A stretch of 64,000 nt of DNA from Eubacterium sp. MSJ-21 (GCF_018918185.1 NZ_JAHLPZ010000002.1:124001-188000); one strand, 5' to 3'; shown: positions 26,908-36,830, numbered from the stretch's first letter. The notes: generated from the letters alone by a model not told the origin. A program made the numbers and translations.

Positions 26908-28434
26908 ATGAAGAAACTATCTTGGATTTTAATTATTACACTTCTCGCATCCTTTCTTTCTGCCTGCGACAGGAAAGAAACTGTCATCTATCAGGGAGAC
27001 ACTGCATCTACATCTGATGCCACAGATGACCCTATCCGAAATCTCGACTACACCGTTCCGGGTGACAAAGGAACCCTGACTGTACAGGCACAGGTGGATA
27101 CTTCGCTTGCCGAGAAATCAGCACCGGTTGCATCTTTATCCCGCGCTGACTTCACGGACGAAGACATCCAGACGTATGCAGACCTGATCTTCGATGAGGG
27201 AAGTTATTCGCTTTTTATGCCATATGATTTTCGTTCGATTGAGGACTTAACTTCTGCCTGCGGCGCATGGGAAGATACGTTCCGCAGCTATGAGGATTTC
27301 TCGACGATCCCAGAATATATGATTGCAGAATACTACGACGCTACAGATACGCTTTCAGGCAAACAACACGATACCGACGCGGCAAAGCGTGTCGTAGAAA
27401 CCGACGGCGAAATCAAATGGTTTATCAATCCCTATAACCCGGAGGATGACCCATCATATACTTTTAAGCCACACAAATTCTGTATTCTGCAAGGCACGAT
27501 TCGTGGTGAGCATTATTACCTTGCTTTTTTACAGAATTGTGCTTTCTGCCGTATGATCGTATATAAGGATTATGCCATTGGTTCGGTTGACTTTTCTGTA
27601 AGCAATCTGACCGCATTTCCAATCGAGGAAGCATTCTTAGATACATACGATGAAAATATCTGTACCTATTCCGATACAGAAGCCAGACAGGTTGCGGAAG
27701 ATTATCTGCAAACATTCCGTCTGACCGACTACGCTGTTCAGACTACATTAAATGCCTACCATTTCGATATGGGGCATTACAGTATAGATGATTCCATGAT
27801 TGTAACGGAACCGCAAAATGACGGTCCTTCCGTCGTTGACTCCTATCTAATTTATGCTTGCCGCAGTCTGAATGACCTTGCAGCTCCATATACAACCGAA
27901 CTATTGCAGCCAACTCTGACAGATTACTCAGATGCCGACATCCAAGGGGACGATTCCGGTTACACGATAGACTTTCCGGAAAATGAATCACGCGAGTTCT
28001 ACGGTTATGAATCCCTGACTGCAAATGTAGACAGCGATGGACTTTCCTATCTGATCTGGAATAATCCAATGAAGGTTGATTCCATAAAAACAGAATATGC
28101 CACAACACTTTCCTTTGATCAGATTGACTCGGTTGCACAGGCTTATATCGATTCCTGTTCCGTAAGAGATCCATATTCTATACCTGACAGCGCTTCCTCG
28201 CTGGCATCAAACAAGATGACGGTACAGAATATCTGCTATGGTTTGGTCCGGATCTCCGATGCGGACCATAGTTCCTACTCCCTCACCCCTGCATGGTTTT
28301 ATCTTGAAACTCCAGGTAAGCACGAATATACCACGCAGACTGCATATGTTATAATCAGTGCCATTGACGGCAGCATCTATAACCCATGGCTTGGCACACT
28401 GGAACCTACAGACAACAACCTGACAAAGGAATAA
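26908..28434 (+). CDS. Secreted lipoprotein of unknown function (tandem paralogue 2)
   Basis: The 508-residue product has a lipoprotein signal peptide with the lipobox LSAC (Cys near 20) and a Ser/Thr/Asp linker. It parallels the preceding protein throughout: matching blocks include YGYESLTANVDSDGLSYLI and INAIDGSIYN/ISAIDGSIYN near the C-terminus. It is longer mainly because of inserts in the central and C-terminal regions. AGGAGG lies before the ATG. A bidirectional terminator follows. I recognise no catalytic motif; a surface-binding or sensing role is possible but not shown. Confidence 0.85.
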   Translation: MKKLSWILIITLLASFLSACDRKETVIYQGDTASTSDATDDPIRNLDYTVPGDKGTLTVQAQVDTSLAEKSAPVASLSRADFTDEDIQTYADLIFDEGSYSLFMPYDFRSIEDLTSACGAWEDTFRSYEDFSTIPEYMIAEYYDATDTLSGKQHDTDAAKRVVETDGEIKWFINPYNPEDDPSYTFKPHKFCILQGTIRGEHYYLAFLQNCAFCRMIVYKDYAIGSVDFSVSNLTAFPIEEAFLDTYDENICTYSDTEARQVAEDYLQTFRLTDYAVQTTLNAYHFDMGHYSIDDSMIVTEPQNDGPSVVDSYLIYACRSLNDLAAPYTTELLQPTLTDYSDADIQGDDSGYTIDFPENESREFYGYESLTANVDSDGLSYLIWNNPMKVDSIKTEYATTLSFDQIDSVAQAYIDSCSVRDPYSIPDSASSLASNKMTVQNICYGLVRISDADHSSYSLTPAWFYLETPGKHEYTTQTAYVIISAIDGSIYNPWLGTLEPTDNNLTKE

Positions 28435-28442
28435 GAATCATA

Positions 28443-28473
28443 AAAAAAGGGATTGCATATGCAATCCCTTTTG
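28443..28473. terminator. Bidirectional terminator between lipoprotein gene and rpsO
   Basis: AAAAAGGGATTGCAT and ATGCAATCCCTTTT form a nearly perfect palindrome with A- and T-runs at the two ends, so it can serve the plus-strand lipoprotein genes and the minus-strand rpsO. Confidence 0.8.
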
Positions 28474-28514
28474 TAGTGTGTGTGATTTTAAGTTTATTTA
28501 CTAATTTGTTATTA

Positions 28515-28781
28515 TTACTTTCTAAGACCAAGCTGCTCGATAAGTGTTCTGTAACGCTCGATATCCTTGCTCTTAAGGTATGCGAGAAGGTTTCTTCTCT
28601 GACCAACCATCTTAAGAAGACCTCTTCTTGAGTGGTGATCCTTTGGATGTACCTTGAAGTGCTCATTCAGGTCGTTGATTCTTGCTGTAAGGAGTGCAAC
28701 CTGCACTTCCGGTGAACCTGTATCACCTGCTGTACGAGCATACTTCTCAATGATCTCTTTCTTCTGATCTGCTGTAATCAT
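28515..28781 (-). CDS. rpsO: Ribosomal protein S15
   Basis: S15 is an early-binding 30S subunit protein that contacts the 16S rRNA central domain. The 88-residue product has the usual length and the conserved stretches [14 protein letters not shown] and [17 protein letters not shown]. The ATG at 28781 has GGAGG eight bases upstream; a start five codons earlier overlaps this site. A promoter about 75 bases upstream implies a leader that could fold, as expected if S15 controls its own synthesis. pnp, often the next gene, is not adjacent here. Confidence 0.97.
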   Translation of the reverse strand: MITADQKKEIIEKYARTAGDTGSPEVQVALLTARINDLNEHFKVHPKDHHSRRGLLKMVGQRRNLLAYLKSKDIERYRTLIEQLGLRK

Positions 28782-28857
28782 GCTTTTTTCCTCCATTTTC
28801 TTATTTTGTCCAGTCGCTGAGTTATGGTCGGAGTGATCCTATAACCAAGTGACGGCA
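28782..28857 (-). promoter_or_regulatory. Possible S15-binding leader of rpsO
   Basis: The untranslated leader contains GGTTAT and ATAACTC, which can pair around a GGATCACTCCG loop region, followed by the ribosome-binding site. Autoregulation of rpsO through its leader is established in several bacteria, with different RNA folds. Whether this leader matches any known fold was not tested. Confidence 0.35.
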
Positions 28858-28863
28858 TTTGAT

Positions 28864-28892
28864 ATCTTACCACAAGACTTATTTCTTGTAAA
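28864..28892 (-). promoter_or_regulatory. Promoter of rpsO
   Basis: TTTACA (complement of 28887-28892) and TAAGAT (complement of 28864-28869) lie 17 bases apart on the minus strand. Confidence 0.5.
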
Positions 28893-28980
28893 GTATTATT
28901 TTCTACTTCCTATTATCCGCAAAAAGATGTATAATTCTTCCAAATGCATTGTATTATAAATATGAAAGGAAATCAATACC

Positions 28981-30078
28981 ATGGCAGGTTCTATATATGG
29001 CAAATTATTTACAGTAACAACCTGGGGAGAATCCCACGGAAAAGGACTCGGTGTCGTCATCGACGGCTGTCCCGCAGGAATTACCCTCTCTGAGGAAGAT
29101 ATCCAGATCTATCTTAATCGTAGAAAACCCGGGCAAAATGAATTTACAACGAAACGAAACGAAGGCGACAGGGTTTCTATCCTGTCCGGCGTTTTTGAAG
29201 GGAAAACAACCGGCACCCCGATTTCTCTCGTTGTTATGAATGAAGATCAGAAATCCAAAGACTACGGTTCGATTGCAGAAAGCTACCGTCCAGGACACGC
29301 GGACTACTGCTTTGATGAGAAGTACGGCTTCCGCGATTACCGTGGCGGCGGTCGTTCCTCCGGTCGCGAGACAATCGGTCGTGTTGCTGCCGGTGCAGTT
29401 GCTGCAAAAGTTCTGAAAGAACTTGGCATTACCCTGACTGCATATACGCGTGCTATCGGTTCAATCAAAGTACCGGATTCCGATATTGATTTTGATGCCA
29501 TCAACCAGAACCCGCTGTATATGCCGGATCCCGTATGTGCCAAGCAGGCTGCTGCTTATTTACAGAAAATGATGGAAAAGAAAGATTCGGTTGGTTCTAT
29601 GGTGGAATGCATCATAACCGGCGTTCCTGCCGGTGTCGGCGAACCCGTCTTCGACAAGCTCGATGCAAAGCTGGCACAGGCTGTCATGTCAATTGGCGCC
29701 GTCAAGGCAATCGAAATTGGAGATGGTACAGCTGTTACCGCTTCGATTGGTTCCGAAAACAATGATAATTTTTACATGGATGGAGATACTGTCAGAAAAC
29801 GTACCAACCACTCTGGCGGAACGCTCGGCGGCATGAGTGATGGGAGTCCAATTCTGGTACGTGCTTCCTTCAAACCTACACCATCCATCTTTCAGGCGCA
29901 GGAAACCATCACACGGGCACATGAAGCAGTCACAATGGAGATCAAAGGACGTCATGATCCAATCATCGGACCACGTGCCGTTGTAGTTGTAGAATCCATG
30001 TGTGCAATCACAGTTCTGGATCTGCTCATGCAAAATGCAACTGCAAAAATAGATACACTAAAAAAGATTTACAACTAG
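28981..30078 (+). CDS. aroC: Chorismate synthase
   Basis: AroC converts 5-enolpyruvylshikimate 3-phosphate to chorismate using reduced FMN. The 365-residue protein has the family signatures [14 protein letters not shown] near the N-terminus, the central [19 protein letters not shown] block, and the C-terminal [10 protein letters not shown] region with the catalytic His and Asp. AAAGGAA precedes the ATG. It starts a plus-strand group with an O-acyltransferase 18 bases downstream; the pairing does not follow from the pathway. Confidence 0.97.
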   Translation: MAGSIYGKLFTVTTWGESHGKGLGVVIDGCPAGITLSEEDIQIYLNRRKPGQNEFTTKRNEGDRVSILSGVFEGKTTGTPISLVVMNEDQKSKDYGSIAESYRPGHADYCFDEKYGFRDYRGGGRSSGRETIGRVAAGAVAAKVLKELGITLTAYTRAIGSIKVPDSDIDFDAINQNPLYMPDPVCAKQAAAYLQKMMEKKDSVGSMVECIITGVPAGVGEPVFDKLDAKLAQAVMSIGAVKAIEIGDGTAVTASIGSENNDNFYMDGDTVRKRTNHSGGTLGGMSDGSPILVRASFKPTPSIFQAQETITRAHEAVTMEIKGRHDPIIGPRAVVVVESMCAITVLDLLMQNATAKIDTLKKIYN

Positions 30079-30096
30079 TGAAGAAGGATTTATAAT

Positions 30097-31521
30097 ATGG
30101 TCTTTTCAAGTATAGAGTTTTTGTTTCGTTTCTTACCGATTTTTTTGATTGTATATTTTGCGGTTCCATTTAAGTATAGAAACGGAATTTTATTGATTGG
30201 CAGTCTGATCTTCTATGGAATCGGAGAACCATCCTATATTCTTTTGATGATACTCTCCGTCCTCGCCAATCATTTTGCAGCCATGCGCATCGCAAATGCA
30301 TGGAAACAGGAGGATTCATCCGGCATATCCTCTCAGAAGCTCCGGACGATATGGCTGATTGCCTCCATGGTATTTAACTTTGGATTATTATTCTTCTTTA
30401 AATACCTGAATTTTTTTATCGGCATCATAAATGATATCGCCGGTACAACCATATGGAAGCTTGTACCATTCACGCTTCCACTCGGTATCAGTTTTTATAC
30501 TTTTCAGGCAGCCTCCTATGTCATAGACATCTATCGGCGCAAATACGAGCCTGCCGAAGGCATTATAGATTTTGCAACCTATCTCTGTATGTTTCCAAAG
30601 CTGGTCGAGGGACCGATTACCGAATTTGATGAGATTCGAAAAAGCCTGCGCAACCGCAAGGTTTCTTTATCACAACTGGAATGGGGCGCCACAGTTTTTG
30701 TCCTCGGACTTGCTTACAAAGTATTGCTTGCAAACAAAATTGCCTCTATCTGGAACACCATTATGGTCGCTGGTGTTATGGGAATCCATCCGCTTACCGC
30801 ATGGCTTGGTTCCTGGGGCTTTTCCATGCAGCTCTTCTTTGACTTTTTTGGATATACCCTGATGGCAATTGGTCTTGGCAGAATTCTTGGTTTCAAGCTT
30901 CCTACCAACTTTAGAAACCCCTACTGCGCAACCTCTTCCACAGATTTCTGGCGGAGATGGCACATCACACTCGGCAGATGGTTCCGGGAATATGTCTATA
31001 TCCCTCTGGGCGGAAACCGCAAAGGGAAAAAGCGCATGATTCTCAATATATTTATTGTATGGCTGCTCACCGGTCTATGGCATGGTGCTAATTGGAATTT
31101 TATTATATGGGGGATGTTTTTCTTCGTCCTGCAAGCGATTGAGAAACTGTTTTTACTGGACAAGTTGGAAAAACACAAAATCCTGTCTCATATTTATATG
31201 CTGATTGTAATTCCAGTCTCCTGGACAATCTTCAACATTACCGATCTGCCTACTTTGGGGAACTACCTGAAACGGTTATTTTTCCTGCCTGTAAAAGGAT
31301 CCATTCACGTCAACACACTTCCCAAGTTTTGGGAACTACTCGGCACTTATTGGTGGCTGCTTGCCATCTGCGCAGTCTGCTGTACCTCCATCCCTATGAA
31401 GCTGTTGAAACGATTCTATAAGACATGGGGATGTAAGGTTATACTGCTTGTACTCTTCTGGCTCTCTGTTTACCAGATTGCCTCTGGAGCAAACAACCCA
31501 TTTTTATATTTTAAATTTTAA
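30097..31521 (+). CDS. MBOAT-family O-acyltransferase (AlgI/DltB-like)
   Basis: The 474-residue polytopic membrane protein belongs to the MBOAT family. It shows the family features SFYTFQAASYVIDIYRR, FWRRWHITLGRWFREYVYIP and the catalytic-histidine region LLTGLWHGANWNFI near residue 328. Members move acyl groups, usually acetyl, across the membrane to a polysaccharide or teichoic acid. It is followed after 14 bases by an SGNH-hydrolase gene, the usual partner that completes acetyl transfer outside the cell. The acceptor polymer is not indicated by the neighbours. Confidence 0.93.
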   Translation: MVFSSIEFLFRFLPIFLIVYFAVPFKYRNGILLIGSLIFYGIGEPSYILLMILSVLANHFAAMRIANAWKQEDSSGISSQKLRTIWLIASMVFNFGLLFFFKYLNFFIGIINDIAGTTIWKLVPFTLPLGISFYTFQAASYVIDIYRRKYEPAEGIIDFATYLCMFPKLVEGPITEFDEIRKSLRNRKVSLSQLEWGATVFVLGLAYKVLLANKIASIWNTIMVAGVMGIHPLTAWLGSWGFSMQLFFDFFGYTLMAIGLGRILGFKLPTNFRNPYCATSSTDFWRRWHITLGRWFREYVYIPLGGNRKGKKRMILNIFIVWLLTGLWHGANWNFIIWGMFFFVLQAIEKLFLLDKLEKHKILSHIYMLIVIPVSWTIFNITDLPTLGNYLKRLFFLPVKGSIHVNTLPKFWELLGTYWWLLAICAVCCTSIPMKLLKRFYKTWGCKVILLVLFWLSVYQIASGANNPFLYFKF

Positions 31522-31535
31522 GAAGGCACAAACCT

Positions 31536-32606
31536 ATGCATAACTTTCCGCATCAATTGAATAAGCTATGGAAATTTCTCCGTGAATGTCCACTAATATC
31601 CCTAATTATATTATCCGTTGCAGGATATACTTTATATGCTTTAGTCGGTGGCATCGGAGGAGAATTTCATTTACGAATCTCCAAAGATCACACCCTTTTT
31701 ATGTCTGCAATGATAAAAGAGGATCCTTTTTTAAAAGGAACTGCACCTCTTCCGACTGATATCACGGATTCTATCCCGTCAAAGACCGCTACCGAATCAG
31801 ACGCTACCGAATCGGACGCTACCATGTCAGATGCAAAGCCACAAGCTACCCCATCAGATGCTGTACGCACCGATGGAAGTGAACCGATTCCAACAACCTA
31901 CGAAACAGTTCCTATGCGGCACGCGCGTTCCGCTTACTACGAAGACAATAATCAGGTTGCATGCACAACGAATTACGATTATATTTCCGTAGATACACAT
32001 TATTTTGATGATGCCGTATTTATCGGTGATTCCCGTATCGAAGGCCTGCATGATTACGGCACGCTTCGCGTAAACTCCAACGCAGATTTTTATTACCGGG
32101 ATGGTATCTCCATCTGGGATCTGATGGAAAAGCCTATGGCAAATGGAGAAACGGTTCCTTACGCCCTTGCTGCAAAACAGTATAAGAAAATTTATATTAT
32201 GTGTGGCGTAAATGAACTGGGAACCGGACATTCCAAAGACTATCAGGCACAATACAAACGAGTCTTAGATCAGATTCAGGAATTACAGCCAGATGCTGTA
32301 ATCTTCATCATGGGAATGATGCATGTTACCCAGAGCTACGCCGACAGTTCTGATGTATATAACAATGACAACATCGATTGCAGAAATGCTCTGGTTGCGG
32401 AATATGCCGATGGCCAGCATATCTTCTATCTTGATATGAACCCAACCGTCTGTGACATGGATGGAAATGTTCCACTGGGAGTAAAATCAGATTATTCCCA
32501 CGATGGTATCCATTTGCAGGCACAGTATTATGCATTATGGGAAGACTTTCTGTTGCAGCATGGTGTGAGCAACAGCATATTCACCAATCTTCAAAAGCAT
32601 CGGTAA
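31536..32606 (+). CDS. Membrane-anchored SGNH/GDSL-type esterase or acyltransferase
   Basis: The 356-residue protein has an N-terminal membrane anchor (about 20-40), a disordered Ser/Thr/Asp linker with near repeats of ATESDATESDA (about 80-120), then an SGNH domain outside the cell. The catalytic blocks are FIGDSRI with the nucleophile Ser (about 165), GVNELG (block III, about 225) and HDGIHL with the catalytic Asp/His (about 323). Together with the upstream MBOAT it would acetylate a surface polysaccharide. A bidirectional terminator follows. The linker repeat may vary between strains. Confidence 0.87.
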   Translation: MHNFPHQLNKLWKFLRECPLISLIILSVAGYTLYALVGGIGGEFHLRISKDHTLFMSAMIKEDPFLKGTAPLPTDITDSIPSKTATESDATESDATMSDAKPQATPSDAVRTDGSEPIPTTYETVPMRHARSAYYEDNNQVACTTNYDYISVDTHYFDDAVFIGDSRIEGLHDYGTLRVNSNADFYYRDGISIWDLMEKPMANGETVPYALAAKQYKKIYIMCGVNELGTGHSKDYQAQYKRVLDQIQELQPDAVIFIMGMMHVTQSYADSSDVYNNDNIDCRNALVAEYADGQHIFYLDMNPTVCDMDGNVPLGVKSDYSHDGIHLQAQYYALWEDFLLQHGVSNSIFTNLQKHR

Positions 32607-32663
32607 TCATACAGCACGATGTACCACAAGACGCACAACTATCAATATCAGCTCGTATATTAC

Positions 32664-32696
32664 AAAAAGAGGACAGTTTATAACTGTCCTCTTTCT
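32664..32696. terminator. Bidirectional terminator between SGNH gene and xerD
   Basis: AAAGAGGACAGT and ACTGTCCTCTTT form a perfect stem with a six-base loop and A/T runs on either side. Confidence 0.8.
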
Positions 32697-32778
32697 ATGT
32701 ATTTAATATTCAGGTTCCCGGTCAATTACCTGCCATCAATTGCATTGATCACACGCGCAGGAACGTCTTCTATGACAT

Positions 32779-33666
32779 TCAAGCCATCTTTGCACGTGGA
32801 TGTGCTTTTTCATATTCTTCTTTCAACTTGCTCTGTCTGCTACGCAGATAAATCTGTGTGGTCGAGATATCCGAATGTCCAAGCATCTCCTGAACAGCCT
32901 TCAGATCTGCTCCATTTGATACCAGATGTGATGCAAAAGAATGTCGTATCATATGTGGTGTGATATCCTTCTCGATACCTGCTTTTGCTGCATATGCCTT
33001 AATAAGCTTCCAAAATCCCTGCCTGGTCATCGGCTGCCCTTTCATATTCGTGAAAAGGAACATACTGCCATGACTGATGGATTCACGCACTGATTTGATA
33101 TAATTCTCCAGTGCCATCTTTGCTACATTCTCGATCGGAATGACACGTTCCTTCGATACATCCCGACATAATATATAATTCATTGTCAGATTGACATCTG
33201 TAATCTTCAGATTAATAAGTTCGGATACACGCATACCTGTCGCATACAGAAGCTCCAGCATTGCCTTGTCCCGGATCTCCTTTGGTGTCAGACGCGACGG
33301 CTGATCTAAGAGCAGATTAATCTCCTCAATAGAAAGTGTCTCAGGTGCTTTCTTCTCGATCTTCGGTGGCTTCAATGCGTCCGCATAATCTTCTGTGATC
33401 TCCCCCTGTTTCAACAGATACAGAAAAAACGATTTCATACTTGCAATGCTTCTGGATATTGTCGCTGTGGACATACCCTGATTTTCCATATCCAGCACAT
33501 ACGAATTCAGGTCTGTTCCCCGAAGCTCACGCACATCCGTACACTGTCTGTCCGCAAAAAAACGGCTCATCTTCTTCAAATCTCTCCGATAGGATGCAAT
33601 CGTATTTGCACTTGCATGTTTCACGCTATTCAAGTAATCAATGTAATTCTCAATCTGTGTTTCCAT
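32779..33666 (-). CDS. xerD: Tyrosine recombinase XerD
   Basis: XerD resolves chromosome dimers with its partner at dif. The 295-residue protein has a SAM-like N-terminal core-binding domain and the catalytic domain with Arg in ATGMRVSEL, HxxR in HMIRHSFASHL, the second His in LGHSDISTT and the Tyr nucleophile in TQIYLRSR. The start at 33666 gives the usual family length; an upstream frame extension of 45 codons is AT-rich and unlike the family. Its neighbours, a SpoIIM-like protein and a nudix hydrolase, match the nudF-spoIIM-ripX region of Bacillus, which supports XerD over a mobile-element integrase. Confidence 0.92.
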   Translation of the reverse strand: METQIENYIDYLNSVKHASANTIASYRRDLKKMSRFFADRQCTDVRELRGTDLNSYVLDMENQGMSTATISRSIASMKSFFLYLLKQGEITEDYADALKPPKIEKKAPETLSIEEINLLLDQPSRLTPKEIRDKAMLELLYATGMRVSELINLKITDVNLTMNYILCRDVSKERVIPIENVAKMALENYIKSVRESISHGSMFLFTNMKGQPMTRQGFWKLIKAYAAKAGIEKDITPHMIRHSFASHLVSNGADLKAVQEMLGHSDISTTQIYLRSRQSKLKEEYEKAHPRAKMA

Positions 33667-33838
33667 ACCCAAAGTCCTTCCATTCCCTCGACAAAATGCA
33701 ACCTTTTCCGACTGCTTTCCGCCTTTATCTATTACATTATAATTACTATTTGCGCTAAAATCAAACATAATTTTTTCACATTTTTTCAAATTTTGTAACA
33801 TTTTGTAACATTTCTACAATATGTTGAAATGCATGTAT

Positions 33839-34387
33839 TTACATGCCTATATATTGGAGAAAATTTTTTAAAAAAAATTTTGAAAGAATACCCTCAGATA
33901 GAATTCCGACAAAAAACGTCATAATAAGAACTAACACCGCCATTCTTTTCCTCATTTTATCCTCTCCTGTCTTACGTACTTCCACCGCCAGATAATACAA
34001 CATTCCAACATAAATAAAATAATGCGGAAACAAACACAATAACAGGAACCAAACACCGGAAATACCAAGATAGAACATCTGACAACTGATTACAAAGCCA
34101 AACAGGAACAGTAATACACTCAACCCGATTGAAAAAACCGCCTTTGCCGGAAACACCTTATACAGCAGATATATAATGACCATCTGCTTTACACGTTGCA
34201 AAAATACATAAAGCATTGTTTTCTGCACCGATATACCAGCCAACTGACTGCTATCTGTAAATGGTAATATAAACGCCTGTAAATCCCGATCGCATCGCAG
34301 CACAACGTTCGCAAGGATGCATCCTGCTAACACCATGCATAGATAATAAAATACACGGCTCTTTATTTTTTCACTTTCATATGGCAT
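33839..34387 (-). CDS. SpoIIM-like membrane protein
   Basis: The 182-residue protein has about five hydrophobic segments (for example YYLCMVLAGCILANVVL and FVISCQMFYLGISGVWFLLL). SpoIIM helps peptidoglycan degradation during forespore engulfment. The call rests mainly on size, topology and position between a nudix gene and xerD, an arrangement conserved in spore-forming Firmicutes; the sequence has diverged and I would not assign it from sequence alone. TAGGAG lies before the ATG. Confidence 0.6.
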   Translation of the reverse strand: MPYESEKIKSRVFYYLCMVLAGCILANVVLRCDRDLQAFILPFTDSSQLAGISVQKTMLYVFLQRVKQMVIIYLLYKVFPAKAVFSIGLSVLLFLFGFVISCQMFYLGISGVWFLLLCLFPHYFIYVGMLYYLAVEVRKTGEDKMRKRMAVLVLIMTFFVGILSEGILSKFFLKNFLQYIGM

Positions 34388-34413
34388 TTTCTTCTACTCC
34401 TACTGCATAAAAA

Positions 34414-34439
34414 TTAGGGAGTGATTGTTCACTCCCTAA
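34414..34439 (-). terminator. Terminator of the nudix gene
   Basis: TTAGGGAGTGA and TCACTCCCTAA form a perfect 11-bp stem, followed on the minus strand by TTTTT. Confidence 0.8.
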
Positions 34440-34454
34440 AGCATATGTGCCTGT

Positions 34455-35009
34455 CTAATTAAATATTCCTCGACTCTTCTTATCATAATAAGCAAGAATC
34501 GCGACAATTGTCTTGCTATCTACAATCTTACCCGAATAAATCATCTCTCTCGCCTCTTCCATAGATACTCGAACAATCTCGATAAACTCCGTCGGATCCA
34601 AATGCCGCTTGCCTTTTTTCAGATTGCGTCCAATATAGACGTCTGTTTTCTCGTCAAAGGTCCCAACCGAAGAGATCATATTGTTCACATGATAGATATC
34701 CTGTGGAATCCAGCCAGTCTCCTCCTCTGCTTCCCGAAGGGCACATATCTCACCGGATTCTCCATGAAAGCTATATCCCCCTGCCGGGATCTCCAGATCT
34801 ACTGCATCCAAAGAATTACGGTACTGCCTCACCAGATAAGTATACTCTTCCTCATCCACAAGCAGGATACCTGCACCGCCTCCAGACTTATGCCTGATTA
34901 GATCATACACAACTTCTCCACCATCCGGTGTCTCCAAAATATCCTTATATAAGGCTACGATTTTCGCATCATACAATAATTCCAGACTTTTTCTTTTAAA
35001 TTCAACCAT
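34455..35009 (-). CDS. Nudix hydrolase, ADP-ribose pyrophosphatase type
   Basis: The 184-residue product has a perfect Nudix box, GX5EX7REUXEEXGU, between Gly in AGGYSFHGE and ETGW. Members of this type hydrolyse ADP-ribose to AMP and ribose 5-phosphate. The region DLEIPAGGYSFHGE just ahead of the box is typical of the ADP-ribose group. The ATG at 35009 follows AGAGGT; a long upstream extension has no support. It is the nudF-position gene of the nudix-spoIIM-xerD group. Confidence 0.92.
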   Translation of the reverse strand: MVEFKRKSLELLYDAKIVALYKDILETPDGGEVVYDLIRHKSGGGAGILLVDEEEYTYLVRQYRNSLDAVDLEIPAGGYSFHGESGEICALREAEEETGWIPQDIYHVNNMISSVGTFDEKTDVYIGRNLKKGKRHLDPTEFIEIVRVSMEEAREMIYSGKIVDSKTIVAILAYYDKKSRGIFN

Positions 35010-35081
35010 ATTTATGTACCTCTGCTTCCATTCACACTCATAATTTATCTCTATATATAATACAGGAAATAAACAAAAAAA

Positions 35082-35115
35082 GAAAGTATTGAAAACTTGT
35101 ATTCTCAATACTTTC
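35082..35115 (-). terminator. Terminator of rny
   Basis: GAAAGTATTGA and TCAATACTTTC form an 11-bp stem; a run of seven T on the minus strand follows. Confidence 0.75.
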
Positions 35116-35138
35116 CATAAATTCATTGATAACAAAAA

Positions 35139-36701
35139 TTACTTTGCATAATCGGTTACTCTCGACTCTCGGATCAAGTTTACCTTGATCGTGCCCGGAT
35201 ATTCAAGTTCTGATTCAATCTTCTTTGAGATATCCCGTGCGAGTAATACCATATCCGCATCTGTTACCTGCTCTGGAACTACCATTACTCGAATTTCTCG
35301 TCCCGCCTGAATAGCAAAAGTCTTATCAACACCCTTAAATCCATTGGCAATGTCTTCCAAGGACTTCAGACGTGTTGTATATGTCTCCAACGTCTCGCGT
35401 CTTGCACCTGGACGTGCAGCAGATATAGCATCTGCAGCCTGTACAATACATGCGATCAAACTCTGTGGTTCTACATCACCATGGTGTGCCTCAACAGCGT
35501 TGATAATCGTTGCCGACTCCTTGTACTTTCTACAAAGATCAACACCAATGGATACGTGAGAACCTTCCATACCTGCATCATGATCAATAGATTTTCCGAT
35601 ATCATGTAACAAACCTGCACGCTTTGCTACACGAACATCAAGCCCAAGCTCTCCGGCAAGCAAACCGGACAAATGAGCTACCTCAATAGAATGCTTCAAT
35701 GCATTCTGTCCATAACTTGTTCTGAACTTCATCTTACCAAGAAGACGTATCAGTTCAGGATGTAAGCCATGTACACCGACTTCCAGGGTTGCAGCTTCTC
35801 CCTCTTCACGCATCATAGTCTCGACCTCTTTCTGAGCCTTCTCGACCATCTCTTCAATACGTGCCGGATGGATTCTTCCATCCACAATCAGCTTTTCAAG
35901 TGCGATTCTGGCTACTTCTCTACGAACCGGATCAAAACTTGAAAGCAAAACTGCTTCCGGTGTATCATCAATAATTAAATCAACACCTGTCATAGTCTCT
36001 AAAGTACGAATGTTTCGTCCTTCACGACCAATGATTCTTCCCTTCATCTCATCGTTAGGCAACTGTACTAAGGAAATCGTTGTCTCTGATACATGATCAA
36101 CAGCACACTTCTGAATAGCTGTCACAACGTAATCCTTTGCCTTCTTATCTGCTTCTTCTTTTGCTCGTGTTTCTAATTCTTTGATCATGACTGCTGTTTC
36201 ATGCTTTACTTCGTCTTCAACAGTCTTTAATAAGTATTCCTTTGCTTGTTCAGAGGTTAATCCGGAAATTCTTTCCAGTTCCTGAGTTCTTTTTGCTTCC
36301 AAATCTGAAACTTCCTGCTTCAGCTTCGTGAGTTCTGCCTCTTTACGTGATAATGAAGCTTCTTTCTTCTCTACAGCTTCGGTCTTCCGGTCGAGATTTT
36401 CCTCTCTGGAAAGAACACGCTTTTCCATGCGCTGAAGCTCATTCCGACGATCCTTGACTTCTTTGTCAATCTCATTCTTCGTCTTCATGGCTTCTTCCTT
36501 CGCCTCAAGAAGTGTCTCACGTTTCTTTGCCTCCGCAGCTTTCAGTGCTTCATCTATAATCTCTCTAGCCTTATCCTCTGCCTTACCAAGCTTTGCCTCT
36601 GCCACGTTCTTACGATACGCAATCGCTAAAAACCAGGTAACGAGAATTGCAACCACGAGTATTACAGCGAAAATCACATACTTGATTGCTTCGTCTGACA
36701 A
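35139..36701 (-). CDS. rny: Ribonuclease Y
   Basis: RNase Y is the membrane-bound endoribonuclease that starts mRNA decay in many Firmicutes. The 520-residue protein has an N-terminal membrane helix ([18 protein letters not shown]), a long coiled coil (about 30-200), a KH domain with [11 protein letters not shown], and an HD domain with the metal-binding [10 protein letters not shown]. The start codon is TTG at 36701, 10 bases after AGGAGG; no ATG fits the family N-terminus. Together with pnp at 1154 the window holds two main RNA-decay enzymes. Confidence 0.96.
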   Translation of the reverse strand: MSDEAIKYVIFAVILVVAILVTWFLAIAYRKNVAEAKLGKAEDKAREIIDEALKAAEAKKRETLLEAKEEAMKTKNEIDKEVKDRRNELQRMEKRVLSREENLDRKTEAVEKKEASLSRKEAELTKLKQEVSDLEAKRTQELERISGLTSEQAKEYLLKTVEDEVKHETAVMIKELETRAKEEADKKAKDYVVTAIQKCAVDHVSETTISLVQLPNDEMKGRIIGREGRNIRTLETMTGVDLIIDDTPEAVLLSSFDPVRREVARIALEKLIVDGRIHPARIEEMVEKAQKEVETMMREEGEAATLEVGVHGLHPELIRLLGKMKFRTSYGQNALKHSIEVAHLSGLLAGELGLDVRVAKRAGLLHDIGKSIDHDAGMEGSHVSIGVDLCRKYKESATIINAVEAHHGDVEPQSLIACIVQAADAISAARPGARRETLETYTTRLKSLEDIANGFKGVDKTFAIQAGREIRVMVVPEQVTDADMVLLARDISKKIESELEYPGTIKVNLIRESRVTDYAK

Positions 36702-36752
36702 CTCAGGAGCACCTCCTTATTTAGTTTTATTGCATAACTACAACACTTAAAT

Positions 36753-36779
36753 ATTATACTTTTTTTATACTAGTGTCAA
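36753..36779 (-). promoter_or_regulatory. Promoter of rny
   Basis: A consensus TTGACA (complement of 36774-36779) is followed after 15 bases by TATAAT (complement of 36753-36758); TAATAT two bases on would give the usual 17-base spacing. Confidence 0.6.
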
Positions 36780-36830
36780 GGAATACTTTACTTTTTTTAT
36801 GCAAATTGTAAGAAAAAATAGATTACTTTT

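Noticed and set aside
31780-31860. Independent tandem DNA repeat
   Set aside because: The near repeats encode a Thr/Glu/Ser/Asp linker within the SGNH protein and are short and in frame; they are explained by the protein.
32779-33666. Integrase of a mobile element
   Set aside because: Length, motifs and the nudix-SpoIIM neighbourhood fit the chromosomal XerD; no attachment sites or phage genes are near.
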